This document shows, piece after piece, positions 45,429 to 53,732 of a DNA stretch of 64,000 nt. The notes under the pieces were generated by a model, which had not been told where the DNA came from, did not search any database, and saw nothing but the letters and a program-made list of their open reading frames with translations. The position numbers and the translations under genes are program-made. Numbering within the stretch: position 1 is the first letter of the stretch; every line of letters begins with the position of its first letter. Source of the stretch: DASPPM01 sp052143835 (GTDB lineage Bacteria > Pseudomonadota > Alphaproteobacteria > JACZXZ01); contig JBKQRV010000162.1 in NCBI GenBank assembly GCA_052143835.1, positions 1 through 64,000 on the forward strand, in the 5' to 3' direction.

Positions 45429-45470
45429 GAGCCCCTCGGTCCTTGAGCGCGTGGCGGGCGCAGCCCCGGC

Positions 45471-46223
45471 TCAGCCCACGAGCCTCGCCATGAGATCGTC
45501 GGCAATCTCGAAGTTCGCCGAAACGGCCTGGACGTCGTCGTTGTCCTCGAGCTGATCGAGGAGCTTGAGGAGGCCCCTGGCACGCTCCTCATCCTCCATC
45601 TGCACCGTGACCTGCGGCTTCCACACCAGTCCCGCGCGCTGGGGACGGCCGAACTTGGCCTCGAGCGCCTCCAGCACTCGGGCGAACTCGTCGGGTGCCG
45701 CGGTGATCTCGTGCCCGCCGGTACTCGATTCCACATTGTCGGCGCCGGCGTCGAGGGCGGCCTCGAACATCGCATCGGCACTCGCGGCCTCGGGGCCGTA
45801 GACGATCTGTCCGACCCGCTTGAACTGGAAGCTCACGCTGTTGGTCTCGCCGAGCACGCCGCCGTGCTTGGTAAAGGCGGTGCGCACGTCGGAAGCGGTG
45901 CGCTTGCGGTTGTCGGTCAAGGCCTCGACGATGATCGCGACCCCGCCCGGGCCGTAGCCTTCGTAGCGAACCTCGTCATAGACCGCACCCTCCTCGCCCC
46001 CTCTCGCCCGCCGGATCGCGCGCTCGACGGTGTCGCGCGGCATGTTGGCATCGCGCGCCGCCACCATGGCCGCGCGCAGACGCGGGTTCGCACTCGGCTC
46101 CGCCAGGCCGGAGCGCGCCGCCACCATGATCTCGCGAATGATCTTGGCGAAGAGGCGGGCGCGCCTGGCGTCCTGCGCCCCCTTGCGATACATGATGTTC
46201 TTGAACTGCGAATGGCCAGCCAT
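45471..46223 (-). CDS. yebC: YebC/PmpR-family transcription or translation regulator
   Basis: A 250-residue YebC-family protein. It begins MAGHSQFKNIMYRKGAQDAR and has the conserved NMPRDTVERAIRRARG, EGYGPGGVAIIVEALTDNRKR, FTKHGGVLGE and SVSFQFKRVG segments. Family members bind DNA as regulators, and some act at ribosomes stalled on proline runs. The start lies before a 616-base gap that contains its promoter, with a TATACCATATC stretch around 46264 reading as A/T-rich. It is next to ruvC, as in most proteobacteria. Confidence 0.93.
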   Translation of the reverse strand: MAGHSQFKNIMYRKGAQDARRARLFAKIIREIMVAARSGLAEPSANPRLRAAMVAARDANMPRDTVERAIRRARGGEEGAVYDEVRYEGYGPGGVAIIVEALTDNRKRTASDVRTAFTKHGGVLGETNSVSFQFKRVGQIVYGPEAASADAMFEAALDAGADNVESSTGGHEITAAPDEFARVLEALEAKFGRPQRAGLVWKPQVTVQMEDEERARGLLKLLDQLEDNDDVQAVSANFEIADDLMARLVG

Positions 46224-46839
46224 AACGTCCGCACCTCAAAATTTTGCAGGCGCATTGCGATTCTATACCATATCTTGTGGGTAAGCGCACGATGACAGGC
46301 GGCTCAGCTAACAGACCAATATGGCGAGATTGGGGCGCGGGTGGCGGGGTATGGGCCGACTTGGGACCGCCCGCGCGCATGTCTGTCGCGGCGGCGGTGC
46401 GGTCTGCGACACTTGGGGCACCCCGACGGCGAACCCGATCTCGGGCTTGCCGCGCACTCCGGCCCGGCCCATCGCCTTCTTGAGCTCCTTGCCGGAGGCG
46501 AAGCTCCTCGTCTTTTCATGCATCGCGAAGCCGTGCCTCGCCGTCACGTCGTCAGCATTATCGAGCGCTTGAATCACCCGATGAGCTGTGGCTCCCAACG
46601 CTTTGCGCTCGGCCTCGAGCTTGTCAAATTACGGCGCGATGCGCTGCAGGCCGCGATCCCCGGCGAGCGCCGCGCCGATCAAAGGCAGGCTGAAACTGCG
46701 GCGGGTTCGCGATTTTTCTGCTAGGCTTCGCGCGCCCGGAAGCCTCGGCCCAGGTGCCGGGGTAAAAACAAGGGAGACGCCGCCGGCAAACCGGCCCGGT
46801 CGCTCGATGTCCGTGCACGGGGAGATCTAGGGGGAAGCG
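46224..46839. other. 616-base region without a confident gene
   Basis: It contains the yebC promoter on its left. A minus-strand open frame at 46308-46598 reads GATAHRVIQALDNADDVTAR, then MHEKTRSFASGKELKKAMGR, protein-like in composition but ending in an Arg/Pro-rich tail; I recognise no family, and it may be a decayed gene. Open frames on the plus strand here (46321-46830) look like shadows. Confidence 0.45.
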
Positions 46840-47034
46840 ATGGAGTCACAGCTCAAGAACGTGTTCGTGGGAGTCAGCGCCTTCGCCGTGGGACTCTTGT
46901 ATTTCTATGCGCTCGCCTTGTCGGTCGTCATCGCCTTGACCAACACCATCCCCTGGTACCTCGTTGCCGGAGCATGGGTGGTCGTTTCCATAGTGCTCTT
47001 CTATGCGAAGGACCGCAGCGCTTCGGCTTCGTAG
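46840..47034 (+). CDS. Small two-helix membrane protein of unknown function
   Basis: A 64-residue protein, MESQLKNVFVGVSAFAVGLL, then YFYALALSVVIAL as the first helix and WYLVAGAWVVVSIVLFYAK as the second, with a short polar tail DRSASAS. AGGGGGAAGCG precedes the ATG at ideal spacing. Its stop is 12 nt from the convergent ymdB-like gene. I do not recognise a family. The clear ribosome-binding site and clean hydrophobic pattern support a real gene. Confidence 0.65.
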   Translation: MESQLKNVFVGVSAFAVGLLYFYALALSVVIALTNTIPWYLVAGAWVVVSIVLFYAKDRSASAS

Positions 47035-47045
47035 CTTCGACGCGC

Positions 47046-47894
47046 TCAAAGCTCCGGCGCCTTGAGCGTCCCCGCCGGCTGAGGCAGCGGCCAGTGCGGC
47101 TGGAGCCGGCCGCCCAGGCGCAGGGGGGCCACGTGCTTGGCAAGCCCCGTGCGCTCGTCGCTCTCGATGAAGGCGGCGCAGAGCGTCGCCTCGCCGTCGG
47201 CGGCACTCAGCCGCTCGCCCTTGAGCTTGGTGACGAAGCGGGCGACCGCCTCGCCCTTCTGCATGCCGATCACGGAATCATAGTCCCCGCACATGCCGAG
47301 GTCGGTCTGATAGGCCGTGCCGCCCGGCAGGATCTGCGTGTCCGCCGTCGGCACGTGCGAGTGGGTGCCGAGCACGGCGGAGACGCGCCCGTCGCAGAAG
47401 TGCCCGACCGACATCTTCTCGCTCGTCGCCTCGCCATGGATGTCGACCAGGATGAAGTCCGCGTTCTTGCCGAGCTGGTGCACATCGAGCTGCTGATCGA
47501 GGCAGACGAAGGGGCAATCGAGCGCCTCCATGAAGAGCCGCGCCATGACATGGAGCACCACGACGCGCTTGCCGCTCGCCACCGTAAACACGCCGACGCC
47601 GCGGCCGGGCGTGTTGAGCGGGAAGTTGTGGGGGCGCAGAAGCTTGGTGTCGCGTTGGATGTAGGCGAGCGTCTCGCGCTGGTCCCAGACGTGGTTGCCG
47701 GTGGTGATGGCATCCACCCCCGCCGCATAGAACTCCCGGCAGATATCGGCGGTGATGCCGAAGCCGCCGGCCGCGTTCTCGCCGTTGACCACGACGAAGT
47801 CGAGTGCCAACGCCTTGCGCAACGCCGGCACGTATTTCGTCACCGCCTTGCGGCCGGAACGGCCGACGACATCGCCGCACATGAGGAGCTTCAC
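47046..47894 (-). CDS. YmdB-like metallophosphoesterase (TIGR00282 type)
   Basis: A 282-residue calcineurin-fold phosphodiesterase. Metal-site motifs: MCGDVVGRSGR (Asp), VVVNGENAAGG (Asn-Glu), TTGNHVWDQ (GNHxxD), VDIHGEATSEK (His-Glu) and LGTHSHVPTAD (HxH). Family members hydrolyse 2',3'-cAMP in Bacillus. The ATG at 47894 overlaps the end of the upstream 5-formyl-THF cyclo-ligase gene by 4 nt, a conserved association in alphaproteobacteria. Confidence 0.9.
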   Translation of the reverse strand: MKLLMCGDVVGRSGRKAVTKYVPALRKALALDFVVVNGENAAGGFGITADICREFYAAGVDAITTGNHVWDQRETLAYIQRDTKLLRPHNFPLNTPGRGVGVFTVASGKRVVVLHVMARLFMEALDCPFVCLDQQLDVHQLGKNADFILVDIHGEATSEKMSVGHFCDGRVSAVLGTHSHVPTADTQILPGGTAYQTDLGMCGDYDSVIGMQKGEAVARFVTKLKGERLSAADGEATLCAAFIESDERTGLAKHVAPLRLGGRLQPHWPLPQPAGTLKAPEL

Positions 47895-48508
47895 AGCACG
47901 TCGCCCGTCTTCCTGATCCTGCGCTCGGCAGCGCCGGAGAAGGGCTCGGCACCCTCCTCGGTCACCAGCCAGTCGAGGCGCTCGTCATGGCCATCGTGCG
48001 GCAGGCGCCCGACGCTCTGCGCGGCATAGCCGACGCCGATCGCGAGCACCTCCGCGCGGGCCCTGAGCGCCGCGAGCGTCAGATCATAGTAGCCGGCGCC
48101 ATAGCCGATCCGATAGCCCTCGCGATCGCAGGCGAGGAAGGGGACGAGCAGCACGTGCGGGACCACTTCGGCTGCGGTGGCCGGGGGCTCGCGCAGCCCG
48201 AAGGGCTTCTCCTCGAGCGCCGCACCCGGCTGCCAGCGGCGGAAGAGGAGAGGCCTGCCGCGCGCTACCACCACGGGGAGCCCGATCGCATGTCCGCTTT
48301 GGTGGAGCTTGGCCATGAGCGGACGGATGTCGAGCTCGCTCCGCCCGGGCCAGTAGCCTGAGACGACGGCAGCGGGGGCGAGCCGAAACGTCGCGGCGAA
48401 ATGTGCTGTGACGCGGGCGGGGGCCGTGGCCGCGAGGGCTCTATGGGCGGCCTCCCGGCGCAGCACCGCCGCCTGCCGCGCCGCCTGCTTCGCTTCGAGG
48501 AGGGTCAT
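47891..48508 (-). CDS. fau: 5-formyltetrahydrofolate cyclo-ligase
   Basis: A 205-residue enzyme converting 5-formyl-THF to 5,10-methenyl-THF with ATP. The N-terminus MTLLEAKQAARQAAVLRREA is helical, GYWPGRSELDIRPLM corresponds to the substrate region, and the nucleotide-binding signature is RIGYGAGYYDLTLAALR. The ATG at 48508 is chosen because the family begins there. A 6S RNA candidate lies directly upstream, as expected for the zapA-ssrS-fau arrangement; fau overlaps the ymdB-like gene by 4 nt. Confidence 0.92.
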   Translation of the reverse strand: MTLLEAKQAARQAAVLRREAAHRALAATAPARVTAHFAATFRLAPAAVVSGYWPGRSELDIRPLMAKLHQSGHAIGLPVVVARGRPLLFRRWQPGAALEEKPFGLREPPATAAEVVPHVLLVPFLACDREGYRIGYGAGYYDLTLAALRARAEVLAIGVGYAAQSVGRLPHDGHDERLDWLVTEEGAEPFSGAAERRIRKTGDVL

Positions 48509-48534
48509 CGAGCTTCCTTGGAGGGTCCGCGGGG

Positions 48535-48705
48535 GAAGAGCGAACGGAGCCGCCTCGGCCGTTGGCCGCAACTTGTCCTCTGTGGCCTGCTCACGCAGGT
48601 GGGCGCCATATGCCGTGACCAGGGTCACGGTAGGGACAGCTCCCTCACTTAAGACATTGGCCCCAGGGCACTAAGTGGCCTGACGCACCGCGCAGCTCCG
48701 CTCCA
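48535..48705 (-). ncRNA. ssrS: 6S RNA (candidate; ends approximate)
   Basis: The 204-base space between zapA and fau is where 6S RNA is found in many proteobacteria. On the minus strand the sequence includes GGGGCCAATGTCTTAAG, the hairpin ACCGTGACC/GGTCACGGC, and CATATGGCGCCCACCTG, and can form a long hairpin with a central bulge. These match 6S features by eye; ends are not determined. 6S binds sigma-70 RNA polymerase in stationary phase. Confidence 0.65.
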
Positions 48706-48712
48706 GGGGAAT

Positions 48713-49042
48713 CTAGGCGGCTTCCAGCCCGGCCGCAATCGCCTCGAGGCGCGCGGCAAGGGCATCGATGCCTTGCGCGATCGTCGCCTCGGCCTCGGGC
48801 GAGAGCCCCTGCGGCTTGCTCCGCTCGCTCTGGAGCGCCTTGTAGGCGTCCGAGAGCTCGTCCGCGATCAGAAGGCACACCATGACGAGAAGCCGCGTGT
48901 CGCCGATCTGGCCCATGGCGGCGGTGAGCTCGCTCATGCGCTTGTCGACGTGGGCGGCAAGCTTGGCGAGATGCTCCTCCTGGCCGTCATCGCACGCGAT
49001 CTGATAGCCGCGGCCGTTGATGGTGACGGTGACCTGGGCCAT
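48713..49042 (-). CDS. zapA: Cell division protein ZapA
   Basis: A 109-residue ZapA-family protein that bundles FtsZ. The N-terminal beta-rich part is VTVTINGRGYQIACDDGQEE, followed by HLAKLAAHVDKRMSEL and a long C-terminal helix (TRLLVMVCLLIADELSDAYK) as the dimer coiled coil. The ATG at 49042 (MAQVTVTING) is clearly the family start although the frame is open to 49237. It lies 10 nt after the DUF4164 gene. Confidence 0.92.
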   Translation of the reverse strand: MAQVTVTINGRGYQIACDDGQEEHLAKLAAHVDKRMSELTAAMGQIGDTRLLVMVCLLIADELSDAYKALQSERSKPQGLSPEAEATIAQGIDALAARLEAIAAGLEAA

Positions 49043-49052
49043 GCGCGCCGCC

Positions 49053-49274
49053 TCAAGCCTCGATCGCGGCCTTGAGCCGCCCGATCGCCGAGTCGAGCTG
49101 CGTCGAGAGCGCGCTACCGAGCTCGCGCAGGTCTTTGCCCTCGGCGCGCGCCTTCTCGAGTGCTGCGGCGAGCTCGGCGCGCTCGGCAAGCCGCGCATGG
49201 CTTCTTTGCGCGACGCGCTCCAAGCGGGCCACCGCAAGTTCCAATCGCCGCCGCGCCTGCTCGAGCCGTGACAT
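49053..49274 (-). CDS. DUF4164-family coiled-coil protein
   Basis: A 73-residue, highly charged helical protein beginning MSRLEQARRRLELAVARLER and continuing as a heptad-like helix to the end (ELGSALSTQLDSAIGRLKAA). It is the short protein commonly found upstream of zapA in alphaproteobacteria. The ATG at 49274 is chosen by the start of the coiled coil. A role with ZapA at the divisome is inferred from gene order alone. Confidence 0.75.
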   Translation of the reverse strand: MSRLEQARRRLELAVARLERVAQRSHARLAERAELAAALEKARAEGKDLRELGSALSTQLDSAIGRLKAAIEA

Positions 49275-49518
49275 GGAAATTCCGTGAAATTCCGCGCTGC
49301 GAGAAGAAGTTAGCACTTCGCTCCGGGTCCGCGAGCATACGCCGCGCGCGCCTCGAGCGTCAACCGCCGGACGCCGTCCGCGCACGACTTGCCGGCACTT
49401 TGCCGAGAGAAGCGGGTTGACGGCAGGTGGCGGGAACGGCATGTTCGCTTCGCACTCGGGCCGCGCAATCCCGCCCCATCGCGTAGCACCTCCGGCCGAG
49501 ACGACTGGCTCCAGGACG

Positions 49519-51522
49519 ATGGACGAAACCGCCGCGCTTCATCCTTCCCATGCGCGCCACGGCGATATGGCGAACGCCATCCGTGCGCTCGCCATGGATG
49601 CGGTCGAGAAGGCGAAGTCGGGCCATCCGGGGATGCCGATGGGAATGGCGGATGTGGCGACGGTGCTGTTCTCGAGCTTCCTCAAGTTCGATCCCGCGCA
49701 CCCCAATTGGCCGGACCGCGATCGCTTCGTGCTCTCCGCCGGGCACGGCTCGATGCTGCTCTATGCGCTCTTGCATCTCACCGGCTACGCCGACATGACG
49801 ATGGAGGAGCTCAAGAACTTCCGTCAGCTCGGCAGCCGCACGGCGGGCCATCCCGAATACGGCCTCTCGGGCGGGATCGAGACGACGACGGGCCCGCTCG
49901 GCCAGGGCTTGGCGAACGCCGTCGGCATGGCGCTCGCGGAGCGCATCCTCAATGCCCGCTTCGGCGACGAGGTCGTCGACCATTACACCTACGCGATCGC
50001 GGGCGACGGCTGCCTCATGGAAGGGATCAGCCACGAGGCGATCTCGCTTGCCGGCCATCTCCAGCTCGGCAAGCTCATCGTGCTGTGGGACGACAACCGC
50101 GTCTCGATCGACGGCCCGACCGAGCTTGCGGTCTCCGACGACCAGCTGGCGCGTTTCCGCGCCTGCTGCTGGGACGTCGATTCGGTGGATGGCCATCAGC
50201 CGGGCGAGATCTACGGCGCGCTCGCGCGGGCGCGGACGACCAAGACGCCGTCCTTCATCGCCTGCCGCACGACGATCGCGCTGGGGGCGCCGACCAAGGC
50301 CGGCACCGCCGCGGCCCACGGCTCCCCACTCGGCGCCAAGGAAATCGAGGGCGCGCGCTCGGCCCTTGGCTGGCACGCCCCGCCCTTCGAGATCCCGGCG
50401 GATGTGGCCGCCGAGTGGCGGGCGGTGGGCCAACGGGGTGCTGCTCCCTACCGAAACTGGCTCGCCTCCCTCGCCAAGCTCGAGCCTAAGACACGCGCGG
50501 AATTCGAGCGCGTGATCGCGGGACGCCTCCCCGAAGGGTGGCAGGAGGCGGTCCTCGCCGCCAAGCGCGCGTTCGTCGAGAAGAAGCCGAAAATCGCCAC
50601 GCGTCAGGCCTCCAAGCTCGTCCTCGACCATCTCGCTCCGGCGATCCCGGAGCTCATCGGCGGCTCGGCCGATTTGAGCGGCTCCAATCTGACGCAGGCC
50701 GAGCACATGGCGGTGATCGGCCGGCGCAATTTCTCCGGCCGCTATATCCATTACGGCGTGCGCGAGCACGCCATGGCGGCGGCCATGAGCGGCTTGGCAC
50801 TCCACAAAGGCATCATCCCCTACGGCGGCAGCTTTCTCATCTTCACCGACTACTGCCGGCCGGCGATCAGGCTCGCCGCCATGATGCGTCAGCGGGTCAT
50901 CTTCGTGATGACCCACGATTCGATCGGCCTCGGCGAGGACGGCCCGACCCACCAGCCGGTCGAGCAGCTCGCGAGCCTGCGCGCGATCCCCGGCCTGCGC
51001 CTTTTCCGCCCGGCGGACGGGGTCGAGACCGCAGAATGCTGGGCCTTGGCCCTTCAAGCGGAGCGCTCTCCCTCCGTGCTCTCGCTCACGCGCCAGGCCG
51101 TCGCCCCGGTGCGGCTCGCGGCGAGTGCCGAAAATCTCTCGGCGCGCGGCGCCTATGTGTTGGCGCCGGCGGAGGGCACGCGGCGCGTGACGCTGATCGC
51201 GAGCGGCTCGGAGGTCGAAGTGGCGCTCGCCGCGCAGGGCGCGCTCGCGGCGGACGGCATCGGCGCCGCCGTCGTCTCGATGCCCTGCTGGGAGCTTTTC
51301 GAGGAGGCACCCGCGGCCTACCGCGAGGAGGTGCTCGGCCGCGGCAGCTTGAGGATCGGGATCGAGGCGGGCATCGGCTGGGGCTGGGAGCGCCATCTCG
51401 GCCCGGACGGCATCTTCATCGGCATGCGCGGCTTCGGCGCCTCGGCACCCTATGCGGCCCTCTACAAGCATTTCGGCATCACCGCCGAGGCGGTTGTCGC
51501 CGCCGTGAAGACGCGGCTATGA
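49519..51522 (+). CDS. tkt: Transketolase
   Basis: A 667-residue thiamine-diphosphate enzyme transferring two-carbon ketol units in the pentose phosphate or Calvin pathway. The first motifs are GHPGMPMGMADVATVLF and the cofactor-binding AGDGCLMEGISHEAISLAGH with the metal-site Asn in VLWDDNRVS. The pyrimidine domain has HDSIGLGEDGPTHQPVEQL with the catalytic Glu and His region. The start MDETAALHPSHARHGDMANA (49519) is chosen over the longer frame (49417). It heads the tkt-gap-fba-thiE run, divergent from the zapA side. Confidence 0.95.
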   Translation: MDETAALHPSHARHGDMANAIRALAMDAVEKAKSGHPGMPMGMADVATVLFSSFLKFDPAHPNWPDRDRFVLSAGHGSMLLYALLHLTGYADMTMEELKNFRQLGSRTAGHPEYGLSGGIETTTGPLGQGLANAVGMALAERILNARFGDEVVDHYTYAIAGDGCLMEGISHEAISLAGHLQLGKLIVLWDDNRVSIDGPTELAVSDDQLARFRACCWDVDSVDGHQPGEIYGALARARTTKTPSFIACRTTIALGAPTKAGTAAAHGSPLGAKEIEGARSALGWHAPPFEIPADVAAEWRAVGQRGAAPYRNWLASLAKLEPKTRAEFERVIAGRLPEGWQEAVLAAKRAFVEKKPKIATRQASKLVLDHLAPAIPELIGGSADLSGSNLTQAEHMAVIGRRNFSGRYIHYGVREHAMAAAMSGLALHKGIIPYGGSFLIFTDYCRPAIRLAAMMRQRVIFVMTHDSIGLGEDGPTHQPVEQLASLRAIPGLRLFRPADGVETAECWALALQAERSPSVLSLTRQAVAPVRLAASAENLSARGAYVLAPAEGTRRVTLIASGSEVEVALAAQGALAADGIGAAVVSMPCWELFEEAPAAYREEVLGRGSLRIGIEAGIGWGWERHLGPDGIFIGMRGFGASAPYAALYKHFGITAEAVVAAVKTRL

Positions 51523-51570
51523 CGTGCGAGAGCCCGGGATAGTCCGGCGGCAGAGCGGAGGAAGGCAGCA

Positions 51571-52581
51571 ATGGCTGTTCGTGTTGCGATCAACGGCTTC
51601 GGCCGCATCGGCCGTCACGTGTTGCGCGCCGCCCACGAGGCCGGGCGCAAGGACTTGAAGTTCGTGGCGATCAACGACCTGGGCTCGGTCGAGATGAACG
51701 CCCACATGCTGAAGCACGATTCGGTGCACGGACCCTTCCCGGGCAAGATCAAGGTTTCCAAGGGCGGCATCGACCTCGGCCAGGGTGCGATCAAGGTGCT
51801 GGCCGAGCGCGATCCGACCAAGCTGCCGTGGCGGACGCTCGAGATCGACCTGGTGCTCGAGTGCACCGGCATCTTCACCAGCAAGGAGGCGGCGGAGAAG
51901 CATCTCGCGGCAGGCGCCGAGCGCGTGCTGATCTCGGCCCCCGGGAGTGGTGCTGATCTCACCGTCGTCTACGGCGTGAATGAGGACAAGCTCGAGCGCA
52001 AGCACCGCGTCGTCTCCAACGCCTCCTGCACGACCAACTGCCTGGCCCCGGTGGCCTACGTGCTGCACAACGCCTTCGGCATCGAGTACGGCTACATGAC
52101 GACGGTCCACGCCTACACGGGCGACCAGCGCCTGGTCGATACGCTGCACAAGGACGCGCGCCGCGCGCGCGCCGCGGCCCTCTCCATGATCCCCACCACC
52201 ACGGGGGCTGCGCGCGCGGTCGGCCTCGTGCTGCCCGAGCTCAAGGGCAAGCTCGACGGCACCGCCATCCGCGTGCCGACCCCCAACGTCTCGATGATCG
52301 ACTTCAAGTTCGTGCCGCGGAAGCCGACCACCGTCGAGGCGATCAACCAGGCGGTCGTCGCGGCGTCCAAGAGCAACCGCTTGAAGGGCATCCTCGAGAC
52401 CACCCAAGAGGAGCTCGTCTCGACCGATTTCAACCACAACCCCGCGAGTGCCACCTTCGATCTCACCCAGACCCAGGTCGTCGACGGCAAGCTCGCGCGC
52501 GTGCTGGCGTGGTACGACAACGAATGGGGCTTCGCCAACCGCATGGCCGACGTGGCGGCGCTGATGGGGCGGTTGAAGTAG
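51571..52581 (+). CDS. gap: Glyceraldehyde-3-phosphate dehydrogenase
   Basis: A 336-residue NAD(P)-dependent enzyme. The Rossmann motif is VAINGFGRIGRHVLRAA. The catalytic Cys is in SNASCTTNCLAP, and the nearby His in TTVHAYTGDQRLVDTLH. The C-terminal substrate region VSTDFNHNPASATFD and WYDNEWGFANRM are canonical. GCGGAGGAAGGCAGCA precedes the ATG. It follows tkt by 48 nt. A pgk gene would be expected next but is not present. Confidence 0.97.
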   Translation: MAVRVAINGFGRIGRHVLRAAHEAGRKDLKFVAINDLGSVEMNAHMLKHDSVHGPFPGKIKVSKGGIDLGQGAIKVLAERDPTKLPWRTLEIDLVLECTGIFTSKEAAEKHLAAGAERVLISAPGSGADLTVVYGVNEDKLERKHRVVSNASCTTNCLAPVAYVLHNAFGIEYGYMTTVHAYTGDQRLVDTLHKDARRARAAALSMIPTTTGAARAVGLVLPELKGKLDGTAIRVPTPNVSMIDFKFVPRKPTTVEAINQAVVAASKSNRLKGILETTQEELVSTDFNHNPASATFDLTQTQVVDGKLARVLAWYDNEWGFANRMADVAALMGRLK

Positions 52582-52627
52582 GCGAGCGCCCCTTGAGGGC
52601 AACGCCGACAATGGTATTATTGTTGGC

Positions 52628-52804
52628 ATGGCCGCCTTGAAGAAACGCAAGCAGTCCAAGAACGCGCGCGCCTTCGATCCGGCCGCGCTGCAAGACTTCA
52701 TCACCCGTCTCTTCGGCGGCAAGCCGCCGCGTCTCACCGCCGAACTGATCGCCGAACGCCGCCGCGAGGCGAAGCGCGACACTGCCGCTAGAACGCACCG
52801 GTAG
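52628..52804 (+). CDS. Possible 58-residue basic protein
   Basis: A short ORF starting MAALKKRKQSKNARAFDPAA, then LQDFITRLFGGKPPRLTAEL and an Arg/Glu-rich end. The composition is protein-like and the size recalls small antitoxins, but no toxin gene follows. The bases just before the ATG form an imperfect palindrome (GCCGACAAT ... ATTGTTGGC, 52602-52628) and there is no good ribosome-binding site. I do not recognise it. Confidence 0.35.
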   Translation: MAALKKRKQSKNARAFDPAALQDFITRLFGGKPPRLTAELIAERRREAKRDTAARTHR

Positions 52805-52892
52805 TACTCCGGTTCGGCGGCGCCTGGGTCACCCCCTCCCTACCCTCCCAAGGGGCAGGGTATCGCATTTGGAGAATCATGAATGTGGTGAT

Positions 52893-53020
52893 CCGTCGTC
52901 CCGGCGAAAGCCGGGACCCATTCTCGAGCAGTTACACCGTCGTTCAATTCTCCAACAATGGTGAACCTCGTCAATGGATACCGCCCCGGGTCCAGTCCGG
53001 GGTCGCCGGTAATGAGGGAA
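52893..53020. repeat. Intergenic palindromic repeat element, CCCGGCGAAAGCCGGG type
   Basis: Hairpin TCCCGGC-GAAA-GCCGGGA (52899-52916) and, 70 bases on, CCCCGG/CCGGGG (52984-53002) flanked by ATGGATACCG and GTAATGA. This resembles dispersed palindromic repeats of alphaproteobacteria. The rest of the 52805-53155 gap contains no gene. Confidence 0.7.
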
Positions 53021-53155
53021 CCGGTAACGTGCGGAATCATCAGTTGTGTGCGTCAAGTTCAGCAAATTGGTTGGCATGGGGTGATGCGGGCGTGGGCGGC
53101 GCGGGCGCCGCCGGCCCCTCCCGCGCCGCCGAGCCGCCGTGCTAAGTCTTGCGCC

Positions 53156-53650
53156 ATGGCGAAAACGCGCCGGGCTCGACCTTCTCCGCGACGCGACAGG
53201 GCCGCCCCTCTTCCGCGGGCGGTCGTGATCCACTCGCTCGCGCACGCCAAAGCAGCGCTCGCCGCGGCGGTGGCAGAGGGTGTGCCGGTCGAGCTGTGGA
53301 GTGCTGAAGGGGCTGCGGCCTACGCCGGCGCCGGATGGTTCAAGGCGGTCCTGGAGGCGGCGCGGCGCGAGTTTCCGGGCGCGCGCTCGACAGCGGTGCT
53401 CGATTGCGCGGACCTGCCCGGCTACGCGCTTGGCGCCTTCCGCATCGGCATCGAGGCCGTGTGCTTCAGGGGTGCCGCAAAGATCGCCGCCAAGCTCGCC
53501 GACATCGCGGCCCAGGAGGGCCGCCGATGCTTGCGCCGGCGGCCGCGCCGCGCCCTCGATCTCGGACATGCGGCCGACCCCTTCGCCGCCTGCCAGGCGT
53601 GGCTCCGCGGAGAGCGCCGCGGGAGAACGCTGGCCGACCCCCGGCGTTGA
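53156..53650 (+). CDS. Conserved hypothetical protein
   Basis: A 164-residue basic, Arg/Ala-rich protein, MAKTRRARPSPRRDRAAPLP. The middle reads VVIHSLAHAKAALAAAVAEG, VELWSAEGAAAYAGAGWFKA and AVLDCADLPGYALGAFRIGI, an alternating alpha/beta pattern suggesting a small Rossmann-like domain. It sits upstream of fba, where similar unnamed proteins occur in some Rhodospirillales. The function is unknown and no signal peptide or membrane segment is visible. Confidence 0.6.
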   Translation: MAKTRRARPSPRRDRAAPLPRAVVIHSLAHAKAALAAAVAEGVPVELWSAEGAAAYAGAGWFKAVLEAARREFPGARSTAVLDCADLPGYALGAFRIGIEAVCFRGAAKIAAKLADIAAQEGRRCLRRRPRRALDLGHAADPFAACQAWLRGERRGRTLADPRR

Positions 53651-53732
53651 AAAACATCGGGCGCTCGGCTATTGCTCGGCTGAAGAGGAGACGCCCCCGC
53701 TCGCCGGGGCATTTGCAACGAGGATTGCCGCA

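Noticed and set aside
46321..46830. Plus-strand small frames in the gap beside yebC
   Set aside because: Arg/Pro/Gly-rich shadows without start context or known motif.
52628..52804. Antitoxin of a toxin-antitoxin pair
   Set aside because: No toxin gene beside it and no ribosome-binding site; kept only as a possible small ORF.
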